NCBI GenBank assembly: GCA_002482885.1 | Contig: DLGW01000005.1 | Location: forward strand, 4,533-68,532 | Reading direction: 5' to 3' | Length of the DNA stretch: 64,000 bases | Source: Flavobacteriaceae bacterium UBA7684 | GTDB lineage: Bacteria; Bacteroidota; Bacteroidia; Flavobacteriales; Flavobacteriaceae | In this document: piece by piece, positions 7,509-16,534 of the stretch | How positions within the stretch are numbered: position 1 is the first letter of the stretch | Layout of the letters: each line of letters begins with the position of its first letter | Translations under genes and position numbers: made by a program | The notes under the pieces: model-generated | The model's database searches: none | Told to the model about the DNA's origin: nothing | What the model saw: only the letters and a program-made list of their open reading frames with translations

Positions 7509-10500
7509 ATGAAAAAAATAATTTTAGTATTTATATTTTTAACAAGCATTATTTCGCATGCCCAAACAAGAGAAGGTGAATTACTTAATGGCTCAATTCC
7601 AATTTTAAGAACTAGTTTTGAGCAAAGTGATACTCCTACAGAAAACGATCTACAACAACGGACAACCATAATAACAACACCAACTGGTAGTTCTACTGAA
7701 ACAGGGGTTACACCCGGTCAACTTTCAGTTTCTCTAAACGGAGCCGCTAATTATAACATACCCATCAATATCCCTCCGGGGATTAACGGAATCGCACCAC
7801 AAATTAGTCTAAACTATAGTAGTCAGAGAGGAAATGGTCTCGCAGGATTTGGATGGAACATCAATGGTGTATCTGTCATCACTAGAATCCCATCAACTAA
7901 AATTCATGATGGAACTATTGACCCTGTTGATTTTGATAATTATGATAGGTTTGCTCTTGATGGTCAAAGGCTTGTTTTAAAGAATGTGACTGATAGTTAT
8001 GGAGGAAATGGAACTGTTTATGAAACAGAAAGTTTTTCTAATTTAAAGATTACTTCACTTGGAGTTCACCCTCAAGGAGCCAACTATGGACCGGCATATT
8101 TTAAAATTGAGTATCCAGATGGATCTTTTGCAATCTACGGAAACTCAACGGATTCTAGAACTATAGCTGATTGGGCAATAACTTATTCACAAAATCCTCA
8201 GGGAGTTCGGATAAATTACAATTACAATAATAGTTCAAACTCATTGTATATTAGCAGTATAAGTTATGGTGCTTTAAGTACAGGTACACCTATTAATATT
8301 ATTAATTTTGATTATACAGGTTTTTCACGAACCAGAACTGAAGTGTTTTATTTGGGAGGTCTAGCTGTTGTAAAAACGCCGATTTTAAATAAAATTTCTG
8401 TTATTGGTGACGGGGTAGGATATAGAAATTATGAACTTACCTATGATGCTACAGATTTGGGATACAATAGATTGATTAAAGTAACAGAAAAAAATGGAAA
8501 CAATACTTTAAGTTATAATCCAACAGTATTTAACTATGACAATACCGCCGACTCGCTTTTTTCAAATACGTCAACATCAAGTTTGTCAGTTAGCAATATA
8601 AACTTTAGTAATTCGGTTAATGTGTCGGGCGATTTTAATGGTGATGGGAAAATGGATTTTGTTATATATCCAACCACTGGTACTGATGCTAAAAAGATGT
8701 TTTGGCTTTTCGATAATATTCAAGGGCAAGGCACAAATATGGGATGGAGTAGCGGTACCATAGCACCTTTTGAAACCATATTTGCTTCAACTTGGCTGAG
8801 CGGGAATAACAAATTCATGCCGTATCAGGGAATAACTGTCGTGCAAAATGAAACTACAACTCCGGGGAAAGTAAATTTTAACACCTATTATGATGCTCCG
8901 GGGATTGCTTTCCAATATTCAAAGACAGTAACTTTTCCTAATGCAGACCCCAAAAAGTATTTATCTGGTGATTTCAATGGAGATGGGTTAACAGATGTGA
9001 TTGCGATAGATGCGTCACAACATTATGTTTCTAAATCTTATTTTATTGATTTAGATAGGAGAAATTCAACAACTTTTTTTAATTTTTCAGGAACTTTAGA
9101 TTTTGATGGTTCACATGCATCATTACAGTTATTTGTTATTGATTTCAATGGCGATGGAAAATCTGATATTATTAGTTTCTGTCCAAATAGATTTACTTCT
9201 GTTTATTCATTAAATGATTCAAATCAACTGGTTTTGTTATATGCCTACCCTCAGGGAATTTTTGGACAGACAAACTCAATTTTAATTGGGGACTATAATG
9301 GCGATGGCAAAACAGATTTTATGATACCTGATCCTGGAACAAATATAAATGCCTATGATTTATACACAAGTACTGGAACTTATTTTGCTAAATCAGATGT
9401 TGCTTATGAATTTCCATTTTTGACAACAGACAGTATTTACTCTTACACTTTAATACCAAATGACTATAATAATGATGGAAAAACCGACATGTCTTTGGTT
9501 ACAACTGCTAGATATACTTTTAATCCAATTAATCACAATGTTATTGCAGGTGACACATATGGTTTTATAACTGTCGTTAATTATAAAAATTTAGGTAATA
9601 ATTTTGTTTTTAGTAGTGGCATAAATATAGGAAAAAATACGGGTGCTCCTCATTATCAAAGCAATACAGGATCTACAGCCATAAAAAGATATCCCGCACC
9701 AATATTTCTTTCTACAAATTCAGCAAGTATGAATTTATCATTGTCATTTATGAGTAATAATTCAGTTTATAGTGTTAATTCAAACAAAGATTTCAGTAAG
9801 GAAACACTTTTAAAATCAATTACAAATGGAAATGGAGTAGTGGAAAATATTTCATATAAGCCACTTATTGACACACCTTGTATTCCTTATTGTGATGGTT
9901 TAAGAACATATGCTAAAGATTATTCTTCGCAAGAACTATACCCGAATGTTAATATAGATCTTTCAACCAACTTACAAGTTGTTTCTAGTGTGTCTAAAAA
10001 TGGTCTAATTCAAGATTATGGATATTTTGGCGCTGTTTCTAATACACAAGGATTAGGATTTTTAGGCTTTAAAGCCACGGCAAAAACTAATTTTTATAAT
10101 AATGTTGATATTCCCAGAACTACCAATGTGAGCATATTTGATACTTCTTTGAGAGGAACGCTGGTTGCAGACTATATAGTTCTAGGAGTTCCAACACCTT
10201 TAAGTACAATACCTAGTGACTTTATCTCCAAAAATATTTATACTTATAATACTTACGATAATTCAACTTACGAACCAATAGTATTACCTAACAAAGTATT
10301 TAAACTCAAGAACACTATAATAGAAAACACCAATGCTCTGCATGGAACTTCTGAAAAATCTACAAATAATATTTTCGATCAATACAATAATGTTATTAAA
10401 AACACAAACGAAATAAAATTGGGAACTATTGTTCAAAAAACAATAGTAACCGACATGATTTTCGATAACGATCCAACTTCTACAACGGATTATCATATTG

Positions 10501-13500
10501 GAAGGCCTACGAATCGAAAAATTGCGACTACAGTAGGTTCAAGTATCATGAAAACAGAAGAGCAGTTTGCATATGGAACAGGAACATCTGCAGGTTTAGT
10601 CACTCAAATGGTAAAATTTGTTGATGATGATAATTCGAAAACAGTTACAGAGAGTAATGATTATGATATCTATGGAAACATTACTCAAAAAAATATTGCG
10701 GGTTCTGACGGTACCAGTAGAACTACTTACTTTTTATATGACGACTCTGTTGCCAATCATTATGGAGGAAGATTTTTAACAAAAAGCACAGATGTTGATG
10801 GGCTCTTTATTGAATACACATACAATTCAAGTACAGGATTGTTATCTTCAAAAACCAGTCCCTTCAATACAATAACGGATCCCATTTATTCCAATTATTT
10901 TTATGATTCATGGGGTAAAGTAACATCTGTCAAAAATTATTTGGGAAGTACATTAACAAATGATTTATCCTATACTTATTCAAATAATCTATCCTCTTTA
11001 AATAATTACTCGATAAGCATGGCTGGTAATGATGGAAGTGAGAGTAAAACTTTTTATGATCCTTTGGATAGACCTTATATTTCAGGATATAAAAATATAA
11101 GTGGCAATTGGTCATATTACCAAATCGAATACGACAATTTAGGTAGAAAAATTAAGGTTAGTGAACCCTATTTCAGTACAGCCTCACCACCAACCGCAAC
11201 GGGTTCTGTTTTATGGAATCAAACCAGCTACGACAGTTACGGTAGAATCAACCAAACTATTGATGCCGCACAGAAAACAACAACAGTTAACTACACCGGA
11301 TTGACAACATCAGTTAATGATTCCTATAAAACAAAAACCACGACAAGAAATGCAACAGGAACTATTGCATCAGTGACCGACCCGGGTGGAACAATCACCT
11401 ATGAATACTATGCTAATGATAATTTGAAATCATCGTCGCTAGGGGTTAATCAGGTAACTATTACACAAAATGGTTGGGGCAGAAAAATAACTTTGTCTGA
11501 TCCGGCAGCAGGGGTCTATAGTTATGATTACAATTTATTAGGTGAAGTTACTAAGGAGACTACACCTAAGGGCACAACAAACTATACTATCGACAACCTT
11601 ACCGGGAAGCTCACACAAAAAACAATAGTTGGTGATTTGACTAATACATTAACAACTTTCACTTACCATCCGACAACTAAGTTATTGACCTATAGTAAAT
11701 ATAATGATTATATCGGAGGCTACTATACAGAGTATAGCTATGAATACGATAATTATAAACGTCTCTATGTATTTAGCGAGAATAGTTTTAATGCTTATTT
11801 ATACCATGCATATCTGTACGATAGTAATAGCAGACCAAGGTTTGAACTTTATGGCGCTATTTCAAATGGTCAAAATGTTAGTAAATGGGTAACACATACT
11901 TACTTAAATGGACATCATTGGCAGATTCTAGATGGTATTTCAGGTACAGGGGCTATGTTGTGGCAGACTGAGGCAGTAAACGAAAGAGGTCAAACTCTAG
12001 AAGCTTATTATGGGAATGCAGTAGGGTATGAAAAGCATACATATGATGCATTAGGCTTCCAAACTAAAGTAGATTTTAAAACAACATCAAATGGAAATAC
12101 TTTCTTAAGTCTGGAAACAGCATTCGACCAGCAAAAAGGAAATCTCAACAGCCGAAATTACTTTAGCAGCAACATCAACTCTAGTCAAACCTTTGGATAT
12201 GATTCTTTGAACCTCGATAGATTGACTACAATAACAGAGGCAGGAGTTACAACAAACCAAACCTACGATGAAAGCGGTAGAATAACCAGTAATGAGCTTG
12301 GAACCTATAATTATTCCAAAACTACTGCAACACCAGCAAATCCTTATACAAATACAAGTATATCGATTAACCAGACTAATCCTGATAACTTAGCTTATTA
12401 TTGGAATAAATATCCGGTGCAAACTGTAACTTATAATGCCATTAAAAAACCCGTAGCAATTTACGAAACAGGAAGAGAAAGACTTGATTTTCAATATAAT
12501 GATTTTGGACAACGAAGCACGATGTTTTTTGGTGGTACTCAGGTAGATAAAACGCAAAGACCACTTCGTAGAACTTACAGTGCCGATGGTAGTATAGAGG
12601 TTACTACACTTAATCCAAACTCCTCACCAACAGATACTTTCATCTTTTATATAGGTGGTAATGCATACACTGCGCCATTAATACTAAAAAGTGACGGAAC
12701 CAATCAAGATTATTATTATCTTCATCGCGATTACCAAGGGAGTATTTTGGCAATCAGTGATGCCACAGGTCAACTCGTTGAAAAAAGATTGTTTGATGCT
12801 TGGGGCCAACTGGTTAAATATAGAGATGCAGCTGGAAATACGAGTCCGGTTGGTGGCAGAATGTTTATTGATAGAGGATATACAGGACACGAGCATTTGT
12901 TTCCGTCTTATGATGTAGCCGGTACTACATTTCTTGGTTATGGCTTAATCAATATGAATGGTAGGTTATACGATCCTAAATTAAGAAGATTCTTTATGCC
13001 TGATAATAATATACAAGACCCTTACAATACCCAAAACTATAATAGGTATGGCTATGTGTTAAACAATCCGTTAAAAGGTACTGACCCTAGCGGAGAAACC
13101 TGTGATTGTCCTGAAAGTGGTGGCGGTAATTTTGACGGAGCAGCTACAGGAAGTGCTATTGCCAGTGCAATTACAACACTGGGAGAAAATTGGGACAGAT
13201 GGCGCATAAAAGAATGGGCTAACAGAAACCTAAATATTAAGAATATGTCTAATAGTGCTAGCGATGGGTTAAAAGATGCTGGCAATTGGATAGCTCGAAA
13301 TGCTGATTCATTACTTAGAGACATCGGAGATTTCTTAGGTCTTGGAGGCAGTAGAAAGTACCCCGTTACAATAAGAACTAATAATCTAAATGGGCCATTG
13401 CCTTTTACATCAGGTCTGGAAACAGGTAATTTTATGAGTGGTAATAATGGACCTAATTCTAGTTTTATGTATGATAGAAGAAGTGGATATAAGGGTCCTA

Positions 13501-14006
13501 TGTATTCTCAAGCAGGCTACACAGCTCCTTCTGTTGCCAACCCAACGTACGATATCTCAAACGCTGCATCAGTTATTATGGGAACATTAGTTGAAATGGA
13601 CGGATTACAAATGTATGATAAGGCAGGAGATACCTGGTTTAGTTTGAATAAAATGAAAACTTACAACATAAGTAATTATAATGGCAATTTTTATACAGGT
13701 TGGAAAAGTCAAGCTCTGAATTACTCTAATAAGTTTAAATGGACCGGTAGAGGATTAGGAGCAATTAATGCTTATTCCATCAATAGTCAATTCACGAATG
13801 GTGAAATTGGAGCATATAACATGTTTGCTGAACAGAGTTCTAATGCATATTCAACTTTTGGTGGGTTAAACGGCGCTGCATGGGGTATAGGATGGGAAAT
13901 AGGAAGATGGTTTACATATCGTGATTTTTATCAAAATTGGAAGCACAATACTTGGTTACCATGGAAACGTATGCATTTACCATATCTAACTTTTTTAGAA
14001 GAATAA
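7509..14006 (+). CDS. SpvB / FG-GAP / RHS-repeat polymorphic-toxin-like protein
   Basis: At 2165 residues this is the largest protein here. I start it at 7509, where a signal peptide begins (MKKIILVFIFLTSIISHAQ). In order: a SpvB-like N-terminal domain (about 70-350, with 'INIPPGINGIAPQISLNYSS'); FG-GAP/VCBS-type calcium-binding motifs (about 370-660, for example 'DFNGDGKMDF', 'DFNGDGLTDV', 'DYNGDGKTDF'); a long stretch of YD/RHS repeats (about 1030-1700); the RHS-associated core (about 1738-1865, 'LHRDYQGSILAI', 'NMNGRLYDPKLRRF', 'NRYGYVLNNPLKGTDPSGE'); then a variable C-terminal domain of about 300 residues. In known systems the RHS shell encloses a C-terminal toxin. I do not recognise this C-terminal domain; its last part is Gly-rich and mildly hydrophobic. 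A small membrane protein follows after 18 bases and is the immunity candidate. Confidence 0.88.
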   Translation: MKKIILVFIFLTSIISHAQTREGELLNGSIPILRTSFEQSDTPTENDLQQRTTIITTPTGSSTETGVTPGQLSVSLNGAANYNIPINIPPGINGIAPQISLNYSSQRGNGLAGFGWNINGVSVITRIPSTKIHDGTIDPVDFDNYDRFALDGQRLVLKNVTDSYGGNGTVYETESFSNLKITSLGVHPQGANYGPAYFKIEYPDGSFAIYGNSTDSRTIADWAITYSQNPQGVRINYNYNNSSNSLYISSISYGALSTGTPINIINFDYTGFSRTRTEVFYLGGLAVVKTPILNKISVIGDGVGYRNYELTYDATDLGYNRLIKVTEKNGNNTLSYNPTVFNYDNTADSLFSNTSTSSLSVSNINFSNSVNVSGDFNGDGKMDFVIYPTTGTDAKKMFWLFDNIQGQGTNMGWSSGTIAPFETIFASTWLSGNNKFMPYQGITVVQNETTTPGKVNFNTYYDAPGIAFQYSKTVTFPNADPKKYLSGDFNGDGLTDVIAIDASQHYVSKSYFIDLDRRNSTTFFNFSGTLDFDGSHASLQLFVIDFNGDGKSDIISFCPNRFTSVYSLNDSNQLVLLYAYPQGIFGQTNSILIGDYNGDGKTDFMIPDPGTNINAYDLYTSTGTYFAKSDVAYEFPFLTTDSIYSYTLIPNDYNNDGKTDMSLVTTARYTFNPINHNVIAGDTYGFITVVNYKNLGNNFVFSSGINIGKNTGAPHYQSNTGSTAIKRYPAPIFLSTNSASMNLSLSFMSNNSVYSVNSNKDFSKETLLKSITNGNGVVENISYKPLIDTPCIPYCDGLRTYAKDYSSQELYPNVNIDLSTNLQVVSSVSKNGLIQDYGYFGAVSNTQGLGFLGFKATAKTNFYNNVDIPRTTNVSIFDTSLRGTLVADYIVLGVPTPLSTIPSDFISKNIYTYNTYDNSTYEPIVLPNKVFKLKNTIIENTNALHGTSEKSTNNIFDQYNNVIKNTNEIKLGTIVQKTIVTDMIFDNDPTSTTDYHIGRPTNRKIATTVGSSIMKTEEQFAYGTGTSAGLVTQMVKFVDDDNSKTVTESNDYDIYGNITQKNIAGSDGTSRTTYFLYDDSVANHYGGRFLTKSTDVDGLFIEYTYNSSTGLLSSKTSPFNTITDPIYSNYFYDSWGKVTSVKNYLGSTLTNDLSYTYSNNLSSLNNYSISMAGNDGSESKTFYDPLDRPYISGYKNISGNWSYYQIEYDNLGRKIKVSEPYFSTASPPTATGSVLWNQTSYDSYGRINQTIDAAQKTTTVNYTGLTTSVNDSYKTKTTTRNATGTIASVTDPGGTITYEYYANDNLKSSSLGVNQVTITQNGWGRKITLSDPAAGVYSYDYNLLGEVTKETTPKGTTNYTIDNLTGKLTQKTIVGDLTNTLTTFTYHPTTKLLTYSKYNDYIGGYYTEYSYEYDNYKRLYVFSENSFNAYLYHAYLYDSNSRPRFELYGAISNGQNVSKWVTHTYLNGHHWQILDGISGTGAMLWQTEAVNERGQTLEAYYGNAVGYEKHTYDALGFQTKVDFKTTSNGNTFLSLETAFDQQKGNLNSRNYFSSNINSSQTFGYDSLNLDRLTTITEAGVTTNQTYDESGRITSNELGTYNYSKTTATPANPYTNTSISINQTNPDNLAYYWNKYPVQTVTYNAIKKPVAIYETGRERLDFQYNDFGQRSTMFFGGTQVDKTQRPLRRTYSADGSIEVTTLNPNSSPTDTFIFYIGGNAYTAPLILKSDGTNQDYYYLHRDYQGSILAISDATGQLVEKRLFDAWGQLVKYRDAAGNTSPVGGRMFIDRGYTGHEHLFPSYDVAGTTFLGYGLINMNGRLYDPKLRRFFMPDNNIQDPYNTQNYNRYGYVLNNPLKGTDPSGETCDCPESGGGNFDGAATGSAIASAITTLGENWDRWRIKEWANRNLNIKNMSNSASDGLKDAGNWIARNADSLLRDIGDFLGLGGSRKYPVTIRTNNLNGPLPFTSGLETGNFMSGNNGPNSSFMYDRRSGYKGPMYSQAGYTAPSVANPTYDISNAASVIMGTLVEMDGLQMYDKAGDTWFSLNKMKTYNISNYNGNFYTGWKSQALNYSNKFKWTGRGLGAINAYSINSQFTNGEIGAYNMFAEQSSNAYSTFGGLNGAAWGIGWEIGRWFTYRDFYQNWKHNTWLPWKRMHLPYLTFLEE

Positions 14007-14024
14007 TAATTTAACTACTTAAAA

Positions 14025-14408
14025 ATGAAAACCTTATTTTATTACTACTATTTATTTAATAAAAAAATCATAAAAGACGATGAACCTTTTGCAACAACTG
14101 TGTTTACACTGAGTTTGTCGCAAGGATTTATAGTTACTTTTTTTTTAAATCTTTTTTTTACTCACTTTTACTGTTTTTCATTGTCAAAATGGCCAATGAT
14201 ATTTGTTCAGTTTATAATACTAATAATAAATTATTTGTACTTTAATAAATCAGGAAAATCAAGAGAAATAGTGAAACAAAAACCACTTTTTTTTTCAAGT
14301 CATCGCTTATCTGTAATTTTGACAATGCTGTTTTTTTTAATATCATTTTCACTTTTAACTTTTGGGGCAATTTACATTAAAAATCTTTTAGACATAAATT
14401 GCAGATAA
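14025..14408 (+). CDS. Small membrane protein, candidate immunity protein for the RHS C-terminal domain
   Basis: The 127-residue protein has three hydrophobic segments (about residues 24-46, 54-73 and 94-116) and no recognised family motif. It starts 18 bases after the RHS stop and is followed by a strong terminator, so it is almost certainly co-transcribed with the RHS gene. In RHS systems the gene immediately downstream normally encodes the cognate immunity protein, and membrane-spanning immunity proteins are usually paired with toxins that act on the membrane or cell envelope. The role is inferred from position only. Base composition is very AT-rich. Confidence 0.6.
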   Translation: MKTLFYYYYLFNKKIIKDDEPFATTVFTLSLSQGFIVTFFLNLFFTHFYCFSLSKWPMIFVQFIILIINYLYFNKSGKSREIVKQKPLFFSSHRLSVILTMLFFLISFSLLTFGAIYIKNLLDINCR

Positions 14409-14797
14409 AAATTCGGTTACAGTTGCTTTTGTTTCAAGAGCATTTAAGCTTTAATAGAATATAAATAAGAAAAAGCGAACTACCCAGTTCGCTTTTTTTA
14501 TACTCATAAAATCTCTATAACAATCAAACCCCACTTCTGAATCTTAAACTTTGCCAACAAAGTTGTCGGTGTATTCCTTTCAACACCTCTAGTTTTGTTC
14601 TTGTTGTTTCATGTCACAACTTTTCTAAAATTAATGCCACAATTTTGCTAAAAGTAACTGTCCTATTTTTTAATTACAAAAGTTCAGACCTTGCCACCGT
14701 TGCAATTCGTCATGTCTTAAATATAAAAATGAATTTTTTTCTCTTTACACACGAACTTTTTAAAACTCGAACATATTTATTAATAAAAACAGAAAGT
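14409..14797. other. Intergenic region with a terminator and no other gene
   Basis: Apart from the terminator at 14471-14496 nothing coding is convincing. An upstream extension of the next small gene would be possible from 14645, but its composition and the lack of an ATG near a spacer argue for the later start. Confidence 0.4.
14471..14500 (+). terminator. Rho-independent terminator of the RHS operon
   Basis: aaaagcgaact (14471-14481) pairs with agttcgctttt (14486-14496), with a 4-base loop and a following T run. It closes the 6948-14408 gene group. Confidence 0.88.
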
Positions 14798-14995
14798 ATG
14801 ATAGGATTAAATTTAGATTGGAAGGTATTCTTCTTGGTTATGACAGTAATCTTTTGGATGATGAAGAACACAAAAATCAAAGTGATTCTCGGAGAAATTC
14901 GCAAAACACTCCAAATCCTCCCGATTACAAAAATTGCGCAGGCAGTGATTGCTTATTACAACAGTAAAGACAAGGATAAAACGGGCTCTGGGTAA
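14798..14995 (+). CDS. Small single-pass membrane protein, unknown function
   Basis: The 65-residue frame from the ATG at 14798 (preceded by agaaag) begins 'MIGLNLDWKVFFLVMTVIFW', one membrane segment, and continues with a basic amphipathic part and a polar tail (KDKDKTGSG). A longer frame reaches back to 14645 but its start is not convincing. No family is recognised. It lies between the RHS operon terminator and the toxin-antitoxin promoter and has no obvious partner. Confidence 0.45.
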   Translation: MIGLNLDWKVFFLVMTVIFWMMKNTKIKVILGEIRKTLQILPITKIAQAVIAYYNSKDKDKTGSG

Positions 14996-15063
14996 TAAAT
15001 GTTCTAATTCATTTATTAAAAAGAATAGTTTTTCTTAAAGCAACTTGTTCATATTTCAAACAA

Positions 15064-15098
15064 TTGTATGTTTTATAATAAAACATTGCATATCTTTG
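15064..15098 (+). promoter_or_regulatory. Promoter and palindromic operator of the Panacea toxin-antitoxin operon
   Basis: tatctttg (15091-15098) matches the Bacteroidota -7 box TAnnTTTG; a TTG at 15064-15066 is 24 bases upstream, longer than usual. Between them lies atgttttataataaaacat (15068-15086), a 19-base palindrome with only a central mismatch. This is the expected place for the XRE antitoxin to bind and repress its own operon. Confidence 0.65.
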
Positions 15099-15122
15099 TA
15101 CTGCCTTTAAAACAAATACTTT

Positions 15123-15926
15123 ATGAAAACAAATTTTGAACTAACCCCCATTCAGGTAGGGCAACGCATTGTTGCGCTCCGAAAACGCAAGCTGCTTTCT
15201 CAAGAAGAATTGGCTAAGTTGGTAGGGATTTCGAGGTCTTCTTTAACTCAAATTGAGTTGGGAAATCGAAGTTTGAATATTATGGAATTGCAAAAGTTAG
15301 GGCAGGTATTGGGTTTTTCATTAGACGATTTCATGTCGAAAGACTTTGCTGCCGAGACTATGAGTTTTACAGAGGAAGAAAAAGAAAGTACAGCAACAGA
15401 GCGGGTTTCTGTTCCGGAGCTAAAAGTAGAGAAGTTTAAAAACATATTGTTATACATTCTCGAGCGTTGTGCCGGTAAACCCAATGTAGGGGAAACAGTA
15501 TTATACAAACTGTTATATTTCTCAGATTTTAATTATTATGAGTTATATGAAGAACAGCTCACCGGAGCAACATATAAAAAATTACCATACGGACCTGTGC
15601 CGCAAAAATTAGATTTTATAATGGAACACATGATTGAAAAGGAGCAAATACAAAGGTTTAAAAAGGAATACCACGGATATCCGCAAACCCGTTATTTGCC
15701 TTTGGAAAAGGCCGATTTGACTATGTTGCGTGCTAGCGAAAAAGAAGTGATTGACAGAGTCGTAGAACAAATGAGTGACTGGTCGGCATCAGCCGTGAGC
15801 AACTACTCTCATAAAGACATCCCTTGGATGGTCACCAAAGAAGGTGAAGAAATAAATTATGAATTGGCTTTCTACCGTGAAGCACCCTTTTCGGTCAGAA
15901 ATTATGACGAGGATAGAGAGGTATGA
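15123..15926 (+). CDS. XRE-HTH plus Panacea (DUF4065/SocA-like) antitoxin
   Basis: The 267-residue protein starts with a helix-turn-helix of the XRE type (about residues 11-66, 'LLSQEELAKLVGISRSSLTQ'), then an acidic linker, then a Panacea/DUF4065 domain (about 105-245) with 'LYKLLYFSDFNYYELY', 'GATYKKLPYGPVPQKLD' and the late 'SNYSHKDIPW' signature. Panacea domains are known as versatile antitoxin domains that neutralise different toxins; an N-terminal HTH adds autoregulation. The stop overlaps the start of the RelE-like gene (ATGATGA), the normal coupling of antitoxin and toxin. The palindrome at 15068-15086 is the probable operator. Confidence 0.9.
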   Translation: MKTNFELTPIQVGQRIVALRKRKLLSQEELAKLVGISRSSLTQIELGNRSLNIMELQKLGQVLGFSLDDFMSKDFAAETMSFTEEEKESTATERVSVPELKVEKFKNILLYILERCAGKPNVGETVLYKLLYFSDFNYYELYEEQLTGATYKKLPYGPVPQKLDFIMEHMIEKEQIQRFKKEYHGYPQTRYLPLEKADLTMLRASEKEVIDRVVEQMSDWSASAVSNYSHKDIPWMVTKEGEEINYELAFYREAPFSVRNYDEDREV

Positions 15927-16270
15927 TGAAATTCGAAGAAATAGAACCCTACAAGAAGGACTTAAAAGGTCTCTCCAAAAAGTACAAAACGTTACAAGAC
16001 GATTTGGTGCTTGTAAAGAGGGTTTTAGAGTTTTCTCCCAATGCCCGACCTCCATTCAGTTTTCATATAGATAACCTGGGTATCGAAACCTGCATCATTA
16101 AAGTAAAAAAAATAGCCTGCCGTTCTCTAAAAGGCAGAGGAGTCAACTCCGGGCTACGTTTGGTATATGCTTACTTCCCCGATGAGCCTATGATAGTCTT
16201 CATAGAAGTCTACCACAAAAACGACAAAGAAAATGAAGACCGTGAAAGGATTTTAAATCACTTTCGGTAA
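15923..16270 (+). CDS. RelE/ParE-like toxin paired with the Panacea antitoxin
   Basis: The 115-residue protein has the size and layout of the RelE/ParE superfamily: an N-terminal helical hairpin ('YKKDLKGLSKKYKTLQDDLV'), a central strand region with 'RSLKGRGVNSGLRLVYAYF', and a final strand plus helix ending 'IFIEVYHKNDKENEDRERIL' in style. Such proteins are usually ribosome-dependent mRNA cleaving toxins or gyrase inhibitors; which one cannot be decided here. The start overlaps the antitoxin stop by 4 bases, so the toxin is translated by coupling. Together with the upstream gene it forms a type II system. Confidence 0.8.
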   Translation: MMKFEEIEPYKKDLKGLSKKYKTLQDDLVLVKRVLEFSPNARPPFSFHIDNLGIETCIIKVKKIACRSLKGRGVNSGLRLVYAYFPDEPMIVFIEVYHKNDKENEDRERILNHFR

Positions 16271-16395
16271 GAAATAAAAACCTTCTGGGTGTGCTTTCTT
16301 TCCAATACGCTAAATTTTAAAATTATTTCTTCTCTCTGCACTCTTGTTGAATTTTAATATTTTTTTAAAAATCAACCGATTACAAACTTTTTTCT

Positions 16396-16475
16396 TACTT
16401 TAGCCTTAGTTCAAAAAACAAATACCACCTCGTTTTATGAAATATCAGTCTATTGCTGTGTTCAATGTATTGAAC
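16396..16475 (+). promoter_or_regulatory. Leader of the three-gene operon: -7-like box and perfect palindrome
   Basis: tactttag (16396-16403) is a one-base mismatch to TAnnTTTG, with no clear -33 element. Downstream, in the transcribed leader, gttcaat-gt-attgaac (16460-16475) is a perfect palindrome with 7-base arms. It may be a binding site for a regulator or a short RNA hairpin. The leader of about 130 bases is long for this window. Confidence 0.45.
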
Positions 16476-16502
16476 GTGGCTACAGTTGTTGTGCACGAAT
16501 AA
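16437..16502 (+). CDS. Possible 21-residue leader peptide
   Basis: An ATG at 16437 opens MKYQSIAVFNVLNVATVVVHE followed by TAA, 32 bases before the ATG of the GHKL gene. The palindrome at 16460-16475 sits inside it. It may be chance, a leader peptide, or part of a repeated border sequence. Evidence is weak. Confidence 0.2.
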   Translation: MKYQSIAVFNVLNVATVVVHE

Positions 16503-16534
16503 AAAAATTAAACAATAATAATTTGTTACTTTAT

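Noticed and set aside
10284..10496. Antisense frames inside the RHS gene
   Set aside because: They are chance openings opposite a repeat-rich gene, with no signal, motif or promoter.
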